Shown piece by piece: positions 22,066 to 32,263 of a stretch of 64,000 nucleotides of DNA. Position 1 is the first letter of the stretch; each line of letters begins with the position of its first letter. Location: the NCBI GenBank assembly GCA_015178975.1, contig WHVD01000053.1:310001-374000 (forward strand), in the 5' to 3' direction. The position numbers and the translations under genes are program-made. A model generated the notes under the pieces. That model did no database searches. It was not told the DNA's origin and saw nothing but the letters and a program-made list of their open reading frames with translations. The DNA comes from Hysterangium stoloniferum. Its lineage: Eukaryota; Basidiomycota; Agaricomycetes; Hysterangiales; Hysterangiaceae.

Positions 22066-23282
22066 TGTGAGAGGTATGGCAAAATACACTCAGGAAATAT
22101 AGTCGGATGAGCTCTTACTATATCTCCTTTATTATTTCTATTTTCTCTCTTTTATTATATCTATAATTAGTTTGACGACCTATGTATGCGGTACATTGAC
22201 TCTTGTGGGTGCACACACGCCAGACTTATGTATTCTAGCACCCGTAGTTTAGAACTCAGATACTTTTACACCCCAACCACGACTTACTCAGACACCTGTT
22301 AGTGTCCTGTAAGTTGTAATTGGTGTATCGTCTCGACCGTCACAGACGGACTTTAGCTACTCATTCAATCTGAGTTTCGAACTGTACCAGTCGAAACTCA
22401 ATCCTTATCTCAACCCGCGTGGACTACATCCACGCTACTCTATTATTCGACTCTCTAACTACTCTACTTGCACTCGAGCAGTTGTCCAGAATCACACTTA
22501 ACAGTCGATTCTACTTATTCATTCTAGCTATCTACCTTACTTTAGATAGCTACTTCTCTCTGCCGTATTGAACTAAGTAGTCAATACGTGTTCGGTCTGT
22601 ATTAGACTTAGACAGTGTTACGACCCATTCCCGGATGTTTCAATATCTGACTTCCGGTCTCCCATTCCCGACTTCCGATCCCCGACTTCCGACTTTGACC
22701 TCCGACTACGGAACATCATAGTTACCGTATCATCCGCGTTCTTCGTTTGTTCCGCATTTGGTAATTTGTCCGTTGACAAGTATTCACTCGTTTGTTGTTG
22801 TATTCCCGTCTTGGAATATTGTCTTCCTAATATGTCTTATTGTATTTCCGTTTTAAGAACACTTCCGTTTCCGTCTTATTATGGTCTCAGTTTGTAGTAC
22901 AATAACGAGTAGACTTATATTAGTTTCCGCGAATTTGTACTTTACTTCAGATCTGATATCGACTTAGTTTCTTATTCCTCCTCCCGTCTTTCTGTACGCT
23001 CGATATTCGGAACTCTTCGGAACTCTGAATATCCATATCTTCCGTCGTTAGTTCACTTCCGAAATTAAGGACATTGAGCATTTGCGTAGAGGCGCAGCAC
23101 ATAAGCTGAAGCCGACGTCCTGACCCTATCCACGAGTTTCCGACTTCCCGGTGACTTCCCGATAGTTCCGGAATAAGTTCCCGACACGGCACTTAACAGA
23201 CAGTCAATACATTGTGGTATTGTACCTAAATGGTCGATATTCTTCGTATATAGAATGGTTAGAACTTCTACCACTCTTCACA
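22066..23282 (+). repeat. Gyp-A 3' LTR, interrupted by LTR-C
   Basis: TGTGAGAGG at 22066 to TTCACA at 23282. Subtracting the 583-bp nested LTR-C and one GACAG leaves exactly 629 bp, as in the 5' LTR. Confidence 0.95.
22616..23198 (+). mobile_element. Solo LTR-C, copy 1
   Basis: 583 bp, TGTTACGACCC...GGCACTTAACA, flanked by GACAG on both sides (22611-22615 and 23199-23203). The empty site is visible in the 5' LTR of Gyp-A near 11770. It carries the shared CATAAGCTGAAGCC motif at about 23098-23112. Confidence 0.95.
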
Positions 23283-24980
23283 CCAGTACATAGATCTGAT
23301 CGTCAAGTCTAATGAAACCATGCTGATCAAGAGACCACCGGGGTTGATCGGGGTCCACGGGATTGTCAAGGTGAGCTTTAGTTATCAGGTCTAGCAGAAT
23401 TGCCAATAGAATATCTTGATGTAACTTCTCAATATCCATAATGATAATTCCTTCCACTGACAATGGTATTTATGAGGAAAGTTGCGCAGACGGATGTGGT
23501 AAGTTGCTGATTTGTGAAAATAGGTTTCAGGTTGTGTGGGTTTACTGTGGCATAGTCATTGCTCCCCTCTTTAGGATAGACATCCCATTGTCTAGTTAAA
23601 GCATCGGGTTTGCCGCTGAGACAGCCAGGTTGAAAACGGATAGTCATATTGAAGGTGGATACATATTCACACCAGCAGGCCTGCCGACGGGTCAAAAGTT
23701 TTGTAGTAGAAAAGTATTCCAGGTTTTTGTGATCTGTTACAATGTCAATCGGAGTTCCCAAGCCTTCCAAATAGTATTGCCACACTTTGAAAGCTGAAAA
23801 CATTGCCAGGAGTTCCTTATCAGGAACATCATAATTGAGCTCTGCTCCAGTGAAAGTCCAAGACAGAAAAGCCACAGGGTGGACTTCTCCATTGGAGTCC
23901 TGGATAGACAGAATGGCTCCAAGCACATAGTCTGAGGCATCCATTTCAACAATGAGTGGGAAGTCCAGTTTCCAATGTGACAGAATAGGAGCTGAAGAAA
24001 AAGAATTTTTTTAAAGATTGAAAGCTTTTTGACACTTATCGTTAAAATTCTATGGAGTATCCTTACACGTAAGAGGGGTAAGGGGAACCGTGATGTTGGA
24101 ATATCCACAGATAAACTGTCGGTAAAAATTGGTGAAGCTGAGGAAGGATTGTATATCTTTAACATTTCGGGGTTCAGGCCAATCTTTGATGACTTGTACT
24201 TTAGTTTCGTCCATGTGGAGTCCGTTGGGTCCCATTATGAAACCCAGGTATTCCACGGAGTCCGTGTCAAAAGTACATTTTTTACCATTCACAAATAAAC
24301 CATGTTGTCTGAGTCTCCGGAGAACTTCACAGACTTATTTGTCGTGTTCCACGGGATTCTCAGAGTAGATAAGAATGTCCTCCAAGTAAACAATGACGCA
24401 TACATCGAGCATGTCAGAGAAAATGTTGTTGATAAAATGCTGAAAAACAGATGGAGCATTGGTGAGTCCAAAGGGCATCACCAACCACTCGAAGGCCCCA
24501 TAACGGGTTCTAAAAGTGGTTTTCCATTCATTGCCCACGGCGATCCAGACCAAATGATAGGCGTGTTTGAGATCTATTTTGGTGTAAATCTGGGCATTCT
24601 GTGGAGCATCAAGCAGATCAGATATAAGTGGAAGTGGATACTTATCCTTTTTGGTGACAGCATTGAGGCCTCTAAAATCAACACATAGTCTAAGGGATCC
24701 ATCCTTTTTTCTGACAAACAGAACAGGTGCTCCAAAAGGAGACTTTGAGGGTCGGATAAAACCGATGGACAAATGTTCATCCAGGAAATTGCAGATTGTG
24801 GAAAGTTCCGTGGACGAGAGCGGGTAAATATGTCCTAGGGGTGGCTGGCACCTTCTTTGAGATCGATTTTTAAGTTGTATTCTCTGTGGGGTGGAAGCCA
24901 GTCAGCTTTTTGCTTGCTAAAAACATCCACAAAGTCATGATATTTCTCTGGGATGCCTTCTAGGTCAGCAGCTTGCTCAG
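23283..24980 (-). pseudogene. Gyp-B2 reverse transcriptase and RNase H
   Basis: On the minus strand RT motifs run from 24772 down: [59 protein letters not shown]. The catalytic box has drifted to [12 protein letters not shown] (YLED where YxDD is usual, near 24360). The next segment ends in FLSFTNFYRQFI. RNase H follows as MDASDYVLGAILS and HKNLEYFSTTKLLTRRQACW. A poly-A/T run near 24005 and stops split it. The integrase continues beyond Gyp-A at 11220. Confidence 0.9.
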
Positions 24981-25552
24981 GATACCAGGGTTGAAAAATG
25001 TCCAGTTGCTTCATCAATTTTTAAGTTGATAGTGAACGCCTGGGACCCATCCATTTTTGTAACCCTAATAAAAGCTGCAGCATTACTCAGAGAAATAGAT
25101 GGAGGTGCCATGGGTTCTGGGGAAGCCATGGGTGCTGTAGGGATCACAGGAGTCCTTGAGACTGCAGGTTCCAGGAAGGCCATGGGTGCCGTGGAGGCCG
25201 TGATGGGTGCAGTTTCCTCGGCTGCTGTGGGGGTCCGGAAAGTTATACTGTTAGCTATCCAGTCAATCAACGGATTGTAGCAGGTAAGCCAGTTGTGTCC
25301 TAGGACCACCGAGGAACTTGAGTCTAACTGGGTCACATAGAAAGTGACCAATTGAGATGTTCCACATGGGAAACAGATGGATAAATCACAAGCTTGGGTG
25401 ACAACCGAATTACTTGTCCCATCAAAGAGGCGGAGGCCGATGGGATTTATTGGATAAGTTGACAACAAATTTTTTTGCATGAATTTTGTATCTAAAAAAC
25501 AATGAGTTGAGCCAGAATCTATAAGAGCTGAAAAAACGAATTTCGGAATCAT
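24977..25552 (-). pseudogene. Gyp-B2 protease and linker
   Basis: FSALIDSGSTHCFLDTKFMQ shows the DSG protease signature. SVVLGHNWLTCYNPLIDW is the conserved second half. A low-complexity Ala/Pro/Met linker (MASPEPMAPPSISL) leads to the pre-RT region DLEGIPEKYHDFVDVFSKQK at 24970-24900, in another frame. Identified by family signature and by identity with Gyp-B1. Confidence 0.88.
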
Positions 25553-25639
25553 ATAAGTTTAATGAAAAATTAATCAGAATGCGAAAGAGCGGATGCGTTG
25601 AGACAGGTAAACTCTTGAATGCATGGAGAGGCAATGCAA

Positions 25640-27144
25640 CAACCCACATGGAGTCCGCGGGGTTGCTTACTCTTTTTTTGAGTCGGAAGCCAGTTTGTCC
25701 TTAGACAGGGTTTCCGTGGAGGTCTTGGCTGTTTGACCCTTTGCAGAGTTTGCTTTTGCCAGCGGACATTCCGGGACTCAATGACCAGGTTTCCCACACA
25801 AGAGACAGAGGTTATTGTCCATACAACATTGTCTTTCCTGTGGGGTCAATTTGGGTCTGAGTTTGCCTGTGAGGTTGGGTTTTCTGGCTTGCTTGCCAGA
25901 CTGTTGACCCTTGTTGTTGTTGTTGTTGTTAGAAGACTTTTTATTGTTCTTCTTCTTGGATTGCGTGGAGTTTTGGTTGCTGGTTGACGAGTTGTTGTTG
26001 TTGGTTTTATTGGCTGTAGACTTGTTCACTTTGTCCATGGAGGTCTCGCGGGCAACTTCTACAGGATGTTCCCAATAGTGTGCGTCTGTGTTTTGAGCTT
26101 TGAGGCACATATGGGACGGGTTTTCTGGTTTGCTTGCCAGACTGCTGACCTTTGTTGTTGTTGTTGTTGTTGGAAGACCTTTGTCATTCTTCCGATTGGA
26201 TTCCATGGAGTTTTGGTTGCTGGTGGACAGGGTGTTGTTGTTGGTTTTATTGGCCATGGACTTGTTGACCTTGTCCACAGAGGTCTTGCAGGCAACTTCC
26301 ACATGACACTCCCAATAGCATGCATCCACATTTTGAGCCTTGAGGTGCATATGGGACAGTGTTTTTGGTTTGCCATCTTCTCCTTTTGAGACTTTGTCCT
26401 TAAGGTGGGACAGCAGACCGGCGTAGAATTGGTGGTGGAGAGCAGGATCGCCCCACTAACAACGAGCTGCAAGATTATTGAATTGGATGATGTAGTCCAT
26501 GATGCACTGCATGTCCTTCATATGAAGATTTGTGAGACTGTTCTCGGCTTCTCCTGTCAGGTCATCTGGGCCAAAGTTGGTTTCAAGCTCCTCAACAAAA
26601 GCATCCCAATCTTCAAGCCAAAGTGGCTCTTCCTCGGAAAGTCCACTAAAAGCCAGTTCAAACCATTTCAATGTGGATCCCGACACGTACAAAAGTGCGT
26701 AGTTGACTTTTTGGGAGTCTGTGGAGAATGCGGCAGATCGATCGTGGAAATTGAAGTGACATTGCATGAGGAAAGTAGAGAGTTTGTTTGGTTTGGAACC
26801 CGTGAAGGGTTCCAGAGCATTGACCTTTGACCGCGTGGGTTCCAGATCTTTCTTTTTGCCTTCTCTGAGCATATGATTCATCAACCTTTCTGAAGTGATT
26901 GCTAAATACTCAGAGGTGGGATCCGAAAGTGGCGGTCGATCACTGGATGGAGGATTTTCGACACCTTTGCCCTTGTTGGAGGCCACGGGCTCATCCTCGT
27001 GCTCGGATTCGTCCTGGTTTTCCGGGACTTCTTCAATATGGGCTTCTTCCATGGCATCTGGCTGGTATACAAAGTTAATGGGGAATGAAGAGTCGACGGT
27101 CCAGGTAATGATGCCTGTGCGTGCATTTTTCTTCTTGGTGGCAT
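25640..27144 (-). pseudogene. Gyp-B2 gag with internal tandem duplication
   Basis: Starts MPPRRKMHAQASLPGPS at 27144. The capsid region (LWLEDWDAFVEELETNFGPDD) lies near 26600. The nucleocapsid (NNLCLLCGKPGHLVIES) lies near 25810, where the last knuckle Cys is Ser. Between them a module of about 75-80 residues is present twice (DKVNKSMANKTNNN and DKVNKSTANKTNNN copies), each with a CAA/AAC microsatellite. The microsatellite reads Thr in the first copy and Asn in the second because of a frame offset. Gyp-B3 has a single module. Confidence 0.85.
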
Positions 27145-27178
27145 ATTGAACAATCTGCGAGTCTTAGTCAGAAAATAC

Positions 27179-28002
27179 TGTTAGGGTACGTACACAGCGG
27201 GTTTCTGGAGAAACCTGTGGAATATCCGGTAGGACTTGGCTTCAGCTTATAGGCTGCACCCTCACGAGATTGTCTCGCCCAATTTCAGACAGGTGGATGG
27301 GAATCCCAGGGAGGCTGGGCGGGGTTTGTGGGTCGAGGGGTTGTAGGTCAGAGGTTGTGGGTCAAGAGGTCGGGAGTCGAGATAAATAAGAGAGATAGAT
27401 GTTCTGGAGCCCATGGGCTCCAACTAGCGTGAGCAGTGTAATTCAAGTAGGAGTTTAGAGCAAACAATGTATTAGATTACTGGGGGGAATCTAAGCTGAT
27501 TTTCTGACTGGATTGTATGTACAACATCTGCCAGACTATATAGACTGTGGAATGAATGACATACCAAATCCAGTAATAATGAAACGAAACTAGCAAAACA
27601 TAAAACAAGAATAGTAAACACCAAATTTGGTGTTAGGAATGGGATGGAACGGAGCAGTGTCCAAATTGTGACAAATCATAGACCATAATGGGAAACGGAG
27701 TGGGAGTGGAGTCCGAATCGTGACAGGTCATTTGACTAAAATGGGAATGGGGCTCTGTTAGAGGGATGTCGGGTTTTCTGAGTGTGGTCCGGTGACTGAT
27801 GTGCAGGATGAGGTCAGACATAGACAGGGATGGAGTCTGGTGGGAATTCCGGTGACTGATACACAATGTAATGAAGTCGAACATAGACAAGTCTGACGTA
27901 CGGAGTCTGGTGGGAATTCCGGTAAACTGACAATTGGTGCATATAGGGTGTGGGTGCATATATGTTAGTGCCCGGAGTCCGGCAGGAATTCCGGTTGTAA
28001 CA
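27179..28002 (-). repeat. LTR-B, 5' LTR of Gyp-B2
   Basis: 824 bp from TGTTACAACCGG (28002 downward) to CCCTAACA (27179), followed on the minus strand by GTATTTTCTGACTAAG and the gag start. The shared LTR motif is at about 27238-27270. Confidence 0.9.
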
Positions 28003-28763
28003 ATATGCCACCAAGAAGAAAAGCACATATACAGGAATCATTACCTGGACCTTTGACTCTTCATTCCCCACTTACTTTGTATACCAGCCAGACACTCACA
28101 AACCAGCTGGATGCCATGGAAGAAGTCTGTATTGAAGAAGTCCCAGAAACCCAGATGAATCTGAGCACAAAGATGAGTCCATGGCCCCCAACAAGGGCAA
28201 TGGTGTCGAAAATTCCCCATCTAATGATCGACTGCCACTTGTGGATCCCACTTCCAAGTTTTAGCAATTACGTTAGAGAGATTGATGAATCACATGCTCA
28301 GAGAAGGCAAAAAGAAGGATCTGGAACCTCTGCAGTCAAAAGTCAATGCTCCGGAACCCTTCACGGGTTCAACCCTAACAAACCTTCCACCTTCCTCATG
28401 CAATGCTGTTTTAATTTCCATGATTGATCTGCCACATTCTCCACAGACTCCCGAAAAGTCAATTATGCACTTTAATACCTCTCGGGATCCACATTGAAAT
28501 GGTTTGAACCAGCTTTTAGCAGACTTTCCAAGGAAGAACCGTTTTGGCTTGAAGATTGGGATGCTTTTGTTATGGAGCTAGAAACCAACTTTGGCCTGTA
28601 TGACCTGTTAGATTTGGAAATACAATATCTATTAGAATGTCCAAGCTGTTATAAGTCCCTAGTTGGCATCAGTCCAGATGTGACTGTATAAGTCCCAAGG
28701 TAGCATCAGAAGGACTTATATAGAATATGTATATATAATCCATAATATCTCACTAGACCAATA

Positions 28764-28837
28764 GGTCCAGTAGCTCAGTGGTTAAGAGCACTGCTTATAT
28801 AAAGCCAGAGGTCCTTGGTTCAATCCCAGGCTGGGTC
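28764..28837 (+). tRNA. tRNA-like gene in TRIM LTR 1
   Basis: 74 nt with a complete 7-bp acceptor stem (GGTCCAG with CTGGGTC, including G-T pairs), a D arm GCTC/GAGC, a 5-bp T stem (CTTGG/CCAGG) and T loop TTCAATC. Box A (TAGCTCAGTGGTTA) and box B (GGTTCAATCCC) are good RNA polymerase III promoter elements. The anticodon arm (CTGCTTATATAAAGCCAG) is one base too long and pairs imperfectly, so the anticodon is ambiguous (TAT or ATA). I see a tRNA-derived Pol III unit rather than a proven functional tRNA. No CCA is encoded. Confidence 0.75.
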
Positions 28838-28860
28838 AATTCTCTTCTATACCTTTAACA

Positions 28861-28926
28861 GGTTATGGGCCCCGTCAGCGCTGCTGCATATAGGGTGAAT
28901 AGATTAGATATTGATTTCAGGGGAAG
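28861..28926 (+). other. TRIM internal region with half-tRNA primer site
   Basis: Only 66 bp. It opens with GGTTATGGGCCC, complementary to the anticodon arm of initiator tRNA-Met (GGGCCCAUAACC). Priming from a cleaved initiator tRNA is known for copia-type elements. It closes with a purine-rich CAGGGGAAG directly before LTR 2, a plausible polypurine tract. The same primer site follows the LTR at 55602. Confidence 0.8.
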
Positions 28927-28992
28927 TGTTAGATTTGGAAATACAATATCTATTAGAATGTCCAAGCTGTTATAAGTCCCTAGTTGGCATCA

Positions 28993-29577
28993 TGTTAAGT
29001 GCCGTGTCGGGAACTTATTCCGGAACTATCGGGAAGTCACCGGGAAGTCGGAAACTCGTGGATAGGGTCAGGACGTCGGCTTCAGCTTATGTGCTGCGCC
29101 TCTATGCAAACGCTCAATGTCCTTAATTTCGGAAGTGAACTAACGACAGAAGATATGGATATTCAGAGTTCCAAAGAGTTCCGAATATCGAGCGTACAGA
29201 AAGATGGGAGGAGGAATAAGAAACTAAGTCGATATCAGATCTAAGGTAAAGTACAAATTCGCGGAAACTAATATAAGTCTGCTCATTATTGTACTACAAG
29301 CTAAGACCATAATAAGATGGAAACGGAAGTGTTCTTAAAACGGAAATACAATAAGACATATTAGGAAGGCAATATTCCGTAACAGGAATATAACAAACAA
29401 ACGAGTGAATACTTGTCAACGGACAAATTACCAAATGTGGAACAAGGGAAGAATGCGGATGATACGGTAACTATGATGTTCCGTAGTCGGATATCGGATA
29501 TCGAAAGTGGGAGATCGGAAGTCGGAAGTGGGAGATCGGAAGTTGGATATTGAAACATCCGGGAACGGGTCGTAACA
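28993..29577 (-). mobile_element. Solo LTR-C, copy 2, inside TRIM LTR 2
   Basis: 585 bp, reading TGTTACGACCCGTTCCCGG on the minus strand to GGCACTTAACA. It is flanked by CATCA at 28988-28992 and 29578-29582. The empty site is seen in TRIM LTR 1. Differences from the 22.6-kb copy are mostly CpG transitions. Confidence 0.95.
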
Positions 29578-29674
29578 CATCAGTCCAGATGTGACTGTAT
29601 AAGTCCCAAGGTAGCATCAGAAGGACTTATATAGAATATGTATATATAATCCATAATATCTCACTAGACCAATA

Positions 29675-29748
29675 GGTCCAGTAGCTCAGTGGTTAAGAGC
29701 ACTGCTTATATAAAGCCAGAGGTCCTTGGTTCAATCCCAGGCTGGGTC
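29675..29748 (+). tRNA. tRNA-like gene in TRIM LTR 2
   Basis: Identical 74-nt copy of the tRNA-like sequence at 28764-28837, at the same offset within the LTR once the nested LTR-C is removed. Confidence 0.75.
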
Positions 29749-30540
29749 AATTCTTTTCTATACCTTTAACATGACCCAACCAGAGAAGCTGGGAATAGCC
29801 TCACCAATCTTCATATGAAGGACAGCCAGCACATCACAGACTACATTGTCCAATTCAATAATCTTGCAGTGCATTGTCAATGGGGTGATCCTGCTCTCTG
29901 CCACCAATTCTATGCCAGTTGCCATCCCACCTTAAGGACAAAGTCTCAAAAGGAGAAGATGGCAAACCAAAAACACTGTCCCATATGCACCTCAAGGCTC
30001 AAAATGTGGATGCATGCTATTGGGAGTGTCATGTGGAAGTTGCCTGCAAGACCTCTGTGGACAAGGTCAACAAGTCCATGGCCAATAAAACCAACAACAA
30101 CACCCTGTCCACCAGCAACCAAAACTCCATGGAATCCAATCGGAAGAATGACAAAAGGTCTTCCAACAACAACAACAACAACAAAGGTCAGCAGTCTGGC
30201 AAGCAAACCAGAAAACCCAACCTTACAGGCAAGCTTGGACCTGATGGCAAACTGACCCCACAAGAAAGACAATGTCGTATGGACAATAGCCTTTGTCTCT
30301 TGTGTGGAAAACCCAGTCATTGAGTTCTGGAATGTCCATTGGCGAATGCAAACTCTGCCAAAGGTCAAACAGGCAACACTTCCTCCATGGAATCCCCATC
30401 GAAGGACAAACCAGCTTCTGACTCAAAAAAAGAGTAAGCAACCCCACAGACTCCATGCGGGTTGGGGGTTGCATTGCCTCTCCATGCATTCTTGAGTTTA
30501 CCTGTCTCAGTGCATCTGATCTTTTGAACTCTCACTGAAG

Positions 30541-31430
30541 TCACTATAAATTGGTATTATGGTAGGAAGAAAAGGGGACGCACCAGGAAAAGAATTTGAT
30601 GGGGAGTGAGGTGAAGCATGGTGTAATGTTGTATGTGTGCTGTGCTATGGGAAGTGGGGGATGGTGTGGCTGATAGGACTGACACAATGTTTGTGCTGAT
30701 ATGAAACAAGAAGAAGACTCTTAATCTTAAGACAAGGTTTGACAAAGAGTAAGGCTCCAATATGTAAGACTAGAATCTGCCACAGGTGCAGACAGACACT
30801 AGAATGAGTGATGGGGAATAAAACCACTACTGTATTGAAATCCACATGTACATAATAAATACTAGTGGAGAACAATGGGATGTGAGCAACGATGGGAGGT
30901 GGACAATATGTAATAGGATGTGGCCAACAATGGGATGTGGACCACAATGGAACTAGCTATTACCAAATCACAGTGTAGGGAGTCTCACTCCCTTACAACC
31001 TGCAGCACACTGACACTTGGTTTACTATAGCCTTCCTGTTTGGTCACTCCATTCTGTCCCTGTCCCAATGCTTCCCCATCCCATGTTCTATATGTAAACA
31101 CTATCTACCACATTGTACCCTTTGGATGCTGTTGTTACATTGTATTTAGTTCTAGTTTGATCCCTACTCCTTCCCATACTTCTTTTGACCCATCATGCTT
31201 CTCACTTCCTTGATTGGATCTCCACTCATCTGTTACACCTTTGTATAAAGCTCCTACCATGTATGCTACTATTCTTCAGTTCAAATATTGACTTATATTA
31301 CCCCTATTTAGTCTTTAGCCACTCTACTCCTCTCTAATACCCCTATCAAATACCCCTAAAGACATCATCGGCAAGCTGAGACTCTCTACCTTATGGCTCT
31401 TAGCATTTCAGCCCTCCAGTTGAGCAAGCT
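30541..31430 (+). repeat. Unassigned sequence and LTR-D relic
   Basis: 30541-31020 shows no gene. About 31020-31430 resembles the LTR at 63399-64000: both have a TATAAAG box, then a CTCCAG/CTTCAGTT...ATATCGACTTA-like stretch, then a GGCAAGC...CTCTACC...CTCTTAG...TTCAGCCCT phrase. It is truncated at 31430 by the Tc1 end. Orientation follows the TATA box. Confidence 0.55.
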
Positions 31431-31431
31431 A

Positions 31432-31750
31432 CAGTGAGGGACAAAACCCTTCCAATGATTTTTAGTTGTGCAAAGATTCTTGAATAACTCAAGAACCACT
31501 GTAGATACAGACCTGAAATTTGGTTGTTGGTTAGGTCTATATGTTATCTATATGCCATTAAAATATTATGACATAAGCACTGGTATTTTCCATGCTATAA
31601 ATACAATAATAATAAAATCACATTGGAAGGGTTTTGTCCCTGGTATAAAAAGAACACAAATCAAACAATCTAGTACTTGGTATAGCCTCCCTTGGCCTTC
31701 AAAACAGCCTCAACTCTTCTAGGCATACTCTCTATCAAATTCTGACAAGT
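31432..31750 (-). pseudogene. Tc1 terminal module and transposase C-terminal remnant
   Basis: Bordered by TA at 31430-31431. It starts CAGTGAGGGACAAAACCC, and the inverse of the AAAACCCTTCCAATG part recurs at 31621-31639, so the ~212-bp end folds back on itself. Beyond it the minus strand encodes the last residues of a Tc1 transposase (LIESMPRRVEAVLKAKGG), ending in a stop at about 31670. The rest is lost at the Helitron boundary near 31750. Confidence 0.75.
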
Positions 31751-32263
31751 AGAGGCAGCCAGCTCCTGAGGAGATAGTACCCAACTTGCCAGAGGTGGTG
31801 ATTTCTCAACCTGAAGTGATTCCCCAAGTTTTACCTCTCCCACCTGAGCAAATAGATATGGTGCTATGCCACCTCCTGAGCCAGCTATGGAGCAGGATGA
31901 GGTGCAGGGAATTACTGAAGAACTTGAACCTGAACAAATGACAGAGGTTAGGCAGAAGAAGAAAAAACAAACAAAAGTCTCCCAGATAAAATATTATGCT
32001 TATTGACTCTTTCAAAGAATTGGTGAAGCAACAACAATTCTGAGAAGTGGAAAACTACTTCAGCAATATATTGTAGATGCATGGGCAGCAGCAGAGAAAA
32101 ACAGGCTATCATGGATAAGACTCAATCAAGGCACTTTATGGGCTGAAATTTACCATCAGGTGGTTGCTGCCTTTACAGTACAGGATAATAACCAGCAACC
32201 TGAGCCAAATGAAATTGGAAGTAGATTTATACTGCCACAACCTTCCAAGGTAGCAGTCAGGAT

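Larger units (their letters stand above)
11221..23282 (+). mobile_element. Gyp-A: 12-kb chromodomain Ty3/Gypsy element with extra 3' ORF
   Basis: Bounded by LTRs of 629 bp (TGTGAGAGG...TTCACA) and an exact 5-bp duplication, CCAGT at 11216-11220 and again at 23283-23287. The order is 5' LTR, primer-binding site, gag, CCHC knuckle, protease, RT, RNase H, integrase, chromodomain, an additional ~2.5-kb coding region, polypurine tract, 3' LTR. It sits in the opposite-strand Gyp-B2 pol. The two LTRs differ at roughly two dozen positions by eye, mostly transitions and many at CpG, so the insertion is not recent. The coding part is visibly richer in CpG than the surrounding elements. Inactive because of TGA stops, a 107-bp duplication and frameshifts. 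Confidence 0.95.
8364..28002 (-). mobile_element. Gyp-B2: chromodomain Ty3/Gypsy element, minus strand
   Basis: A single element read from 28002 down to 8364: 5' LTR 28002-27179, gag, protease, RT, RNase H, then integrase and chromodomain resuming at 11220 after the 12,062-bp Gyp-A insertion, then an antisense pseudogene, a polypurine tract and a partial 3' LTR. Domain order gag-PR-RT-RH-IN is that of Ty3/Gypsy, and the chromodomain marks a chromovirus. The pol frame resumes on each side of Gyp-A after removing it and one copy of the CCAGT duplication. Stops and frameshifts make it non-autonomous. Confidence 0.88.
28606..29771 (+). mobile_element. TRIM: miniature copia-type LTR element with tRNA-like genes in its LTRs
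   Basis: Two 255-bp LTRs (28606-28860 and 28927-29771, the second interrupted) begin TGTTAGATTTGG and end CTTTAACA. They enclose only 66 bp. TGACC flanks the whole (28601-28605, 29772-29776). Removing the nested LTR-C and its CATCA duplication from the second LTR gives exactly 255 bp. By eye the LTRs differ at one base, so the insertion is young. Each LTR contains a 74-nt tRNA-like sequence. No protein can be encoded, so it must be mobilised in trans. Orientation is taken from the primer-binding-like sequence after the first LTR. Confidence 0.93.
28003..30540 (+). pseudogene. Gyp-B3 gag fragment, split by a TRIM
   Basis: Plus-strand gag beginning MPPRRKAHIQESLPG directly against the Gyp-B2 5' LTR, so its own LTR and leader were lost. 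The capsid part (FWLEDWDAFVMELETNFG) stops at 28605, where the TRIM enters, and resumes at 29777. The Asn-rich segment and a decayed knuckle (NSLCLLCGKPSH, stop after it) follow to about 30323. Similarity to Gyp-B1 fades at about 30540. Several stops and frameshifts are present. Confidence 0.85.

Noticed and set aside
25900..26306. Plus-strand ORFs with poly-Val/Cys runs opposite Gyp-B2 gag
   Set aside because: They are antisense readings of the CAA microsatellites in gag.
28764..28837. A normal functional cellular tRNA gene
   Set aside because: It is repeated at the same offset in both LTRs of a mobile element, and its anticodon arm is one base too long with a mismatch; kept as tRNA-like.
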